Assembly: GCF_024756235.1 (NCBI RefSeq)
Contig: NZ_JANUGY010000002.1
Location: 496,001-560,000 of the forward strand
Length of the DNA: 64,000 nt
Direction: 5' to 3'
Origin: Massilia kyonggiensis
Lineage (GTDB): Bacteria; Pseudomonadota; Gammaproteobacteria; Burkholderiales; Burkholderiaceae_D
Positions within the stretch are counted from its first letter, which is position 1. Each line of letters opens with the position of its first letter. The notes beneath the pieces were generated by a model, which saw nothing but the letters and a program-made list of their open reading frames with translations, did not search any database and was not told the origin of the DNA. Made by a program: the position numbers and the translations under genes. This document shows, in pieces, positions 62,469 through 64,000 of this stretch.

Positions 62469-63236
62469 TCAGAACGTGTAGGCCGCGTACACGGCGGCCG
62501 TCGGCGCCGTCTTGCGGCGCACGAGCGGGCTTTTCGCGGCGTCGCCGGTGAGCCGCTGCGCGCCCAGCAGCGACGTCACCGCCCAATGCGCGTCGATGCG
62601 GTGCTCCCAGCTCAAGCTCACATCCGTCCCATACATCCCGCCTTCCGGCCTGAATGCGCGATAGCCGGATCGGGCGGCCTGGCGCGCGTCGACGCCGTAA
62701 TACGTCTGCAGGTAGTTCGCTTCGCCGAACTGCAGCGCGACGCCGGCGGCAACCTTGTCGGCCCGGCTGTCCAGCAGCTTTGCATTGACCCCCAGCGCGA
62801 ACTGCTTGCCGTTCTCGCGGCGCGAGATCGGGATCTCGGCATGCGCGGCCACGCTGAACACGTCCGTCAACTGCGCTTCGGCGCCGACGTTGAGGGTCGC
62901 GCTGCCCTTGATGTCGCCCATGCCCTTGAGCGCCTTGCTGCCGGTGCGGCCGACGAAACCGTTGGTGTCTTTTTCGGTCCGCTCGCCGCGGTATCCGAGG
63001 GCGATGCTGGCGCTGAGCTGCTCGCCGCCGGCCGCGAAGCCAATGCCGCGCAGGGTGCTCGCGTAAAAACCGTTGGCGGCCTGGTAGTCGGCCACGATGA
63101 CGGGCGCGACGAGATACTCGTCGGAACCGGAATAGCGGGTGCCGGCGCCGATGCCGGCGCCGAGGGTGAAGGTGCTGTCCTGCGCATGGGCGGCGGCAGC
63201 GGTCAGTAGCGTGGACAACAACAGCGCTTTTTTCAT
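62469..63236 (-). CDS. MipA/OmpV-family outer-membrane protein
   Basis: A 255-residue beta-barrel protein with a signal peptide (KKALLLSTLLTAAAAHAQ), a start GAGIGAGTRYSGSDEYLVAPVI and final Phe (VYAAYTF), typical of MipA/OmpV. Members have been linked to peptidoglycan scaffolding (MipA) or to antibiotic and osmotic stress. The start at 63236 is supported by AAAGGA; a longer frame of 40 more residues has no signal sequence. It is divergent from a response regulator gene with an elaborate repeat array between them. Confidence 0.88.
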   Translation of the reverse strand: MKKALLLSTLLTAAAAHAQDSTFTLGAGIGAGTRYSGSDEYLVAPVIVADYQAANGFYASTLRGIGFAAGGEQLSASIALGYRGERTEKDTNGFVGRTGSKALKGMGDIKGSATLNVGAEAQLTDVFSVAAHAEIPISRRENGKQFALGVNAKLLDSRADKVAAGVALQFGEANYLQTYYGVDARQAARSGYRAFRPEGGMYGTDVSLSWEHRIDAHWAVTSLLGAQRLTGDAAKSPLVRRKTAPTAAVYAAYTF

Positions 63237-63323
63237 CACATTCCTTTCATGGGCGATCGCTCCCAGTGGCGACCGGTCGGCCGCAATTATCGAAAGGAAT
63301 GCATGAGCGGCACATGAGGGCAG

Positions 63324-63368
63324 GATGAAGATTCGATGAAGACGTTGTCTCTTCATCCATTCTTCATC
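63324..63368. promoter_or_regulatory. Two-way repeat operator between mipA and the response regulator
   Basis: Two GATGAAG copies (63324-63330, 63335-63341) and two CTTCATC copies (63351-63357, 63362-63368) form a symmetric array with its centre at 63346. The copies in each pair start 11 bases apart, one helical turn, which is how OmpR/PhoB-type dimers read DNA. A TTTAAT element at 63378-63383 lies nine bases after the right pair. The adjacent OmpR-type regulator is the likely reader. Confidence 0.7.
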
Positions 63369-63391
63369 CAGCGGTGGTTTAATAGCCGCCC

Positions 63392-64000
63392 ATGGACATT
63401 CTGCTCATTGAAGACGACCTCGATCTCGGCAACGGCATCCGCATCGCCCTGCTGGACAGCGGCATGGACGTCACCTGGGTGCGCCGCTTGCAGGACGCCC
63501 AGCGCCAGCTCGACCAGGCCGCGCACGACCTGGTGCTGCTCGATCTCGGTCTGCCGGACGGCGACGGCCTCCAGCTCGTCCAGCGCCTGCGCCGCGACCG
63601 CCGTGCGCTGCCGGTGCTGATCCTGACCGCGCGCGACGCGCTCGAAGACCGGCTGCTCGGCCTCGACTCCGGCGCGGACGATTACCTCGTCAAGCCGTTC
63701 GCGCTGGCCGAACTGCTGTCGCGCGTGCGCGCGCTGGCGCGGCGCAGCTACGGGTTCGACGGCGGCACGCTGGCCTTACGCGGTCTCGCGCTGGATGCGG
63801 CGGGACACCGGGCCAGCCTGCACGGCCAGCCGCTGGAACTGACCGCCAGCGAATTCCAGCTTCTGAAAGTGCTGATGATGCGGTCGCCGAAGGTCGTAAC
63901 GCGGCGCGTGCTCGAGGACGCGGCCCTGCCGCGCTCCCAGGCGAACGCCAGCAACGCGCTCGACGTGCACATGGCGAACCTGCGCCGCAAGGTGGGCGAG
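63392..64000 (+). CDS. OmpR-family response regulator (3' end cut)
   Basis: The visible 203 residues hold a receiver (IEDDLDLGNG, phosphoacceptor Asp in LVLLDLGLPDGDG, LILTARD, conserved Lys in DDYLVKPF) and most of an OmpR winged-helix domain (LELTASEFQLLKVLMM, then NALDVHMANLRRKVGE at the edge). This is the QseB/PmrA/TctD style. The start at 63392 has no Shine-Dalgarno and lies eight bases after a TTTAAT -10-like box, so the message may be nearly leaderless. A sensor kinase gene may follow outside the window. Confidence 0.93.
   Translation, partial: MDILLIEDDLDLGNGIRIALLDSGMDVTWVRRLQDAQRQLDQAAHDLVLLDLGLPDGDGLQLVQRLRRDRRALPVLILTARDALEDRLLGLDSGADDYLVKPFALAELLSRVRALARRSYGFDGGTLALRGLALDAAGHRASLHGQPLELTASEFQLLKVLMMRSPKVVTRRVLEDAALPRSQANASNALDVHMANLRRKVGE

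Noticed and set aside
1..64000. CRISPR array, insertion sequence, prophage, tRNA or rRNA
   Set aside because: No regularly spaced direct repeat array, transposase, integrase, phage structural gene or RNA gene was recognised by reading. A dedicated tRNA or CRISPR search was not run.

Overview
The window is a high-GC stretch of a Gram-negative chromosome. The best fit is a betaproteobacterium of the Oxalobacteraceae (Massilia/Telluria type). This placement is inferred from gene content and protein style (general porin, Tad pilus cluster, cbb3 oxidase with Fnr, hybrid kinases with an HELRNPLAPI box), not from a marker gene. No rRNA, tRNA, CRISPR array, insertion sequence or phage gene was recognised. 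Both ends cut genes: hemN lacks its 5' end and a response regulator lacks its 3' end.

Bases 1-14100 form a low-oxygen respiration block: hemN, a TauE/SafE-type membrane protein, ccoI and ccoS; an antisense DksA/TraR-like gene; then ccoN-ccoO-ccoQ-ccoP-ccoG-fixH. A perfect Fnr site (TTGAT-N4-ATCAA) lies before ccoN, and an Fnr-type regulator with all four cluster cysteines is encoded at 13365-14129. A DUF885 protein and a porin lie between.

Bases 14300-23500 hold a periplasmic, Cys-type formate dehydrogenase operon: TorD-like chaperone, small Tat protein, catalytic subunit, Fe-S subunit, small lipoprotein, cytochrome b subunit, two low-complexity exported proteins, DUF3305, DUF3306 and a polyferredoxin. 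A hairpin follows. Formate oxidation could feed electrons through quinol and the bc1 complex to the cbb3 oxidase.

Bases 23580-32500 are accessory: an acyl-CoA synthetase, a SET-domain methyltransferase, pncB, and a divergent GH95/GH31 glycosidase pair that suggests work on fucosylated, xylosylated glycans such as xyloglucan.

Bases 32560-46130 hold a hybrid kinase, a LuxR protein with a broken receiver, and a 13-gene Tad/Flp pilus cluster on the minus strand: prepilin peptidase, CpaB, secretin, lipoprotein, two Flp pilins, three pseudopilin-like proteins, TadZ, TadA, TadB, TadC.

Bases 46370-64000 are mixed housekeeping and sensory genes: FAD oxidase, racemase, two FMN-binding split-barrel proteins, two more sensor kinases, LysR/GST pair, Yellow/MRJP-like protein, topoisomerase IB, Na+/H+ antiporter, an aminotransferase homologue that lacks its PLP lysine, pncA, MipA and a response regulator. 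The main curiosities are the lysine-less aminotransferase, a two-way repeat operator between mipA and the regulator, a hairpin over the antiporter Shine-Dalgarno, and the extra exported proteins in the formate dehydrogenase operon.
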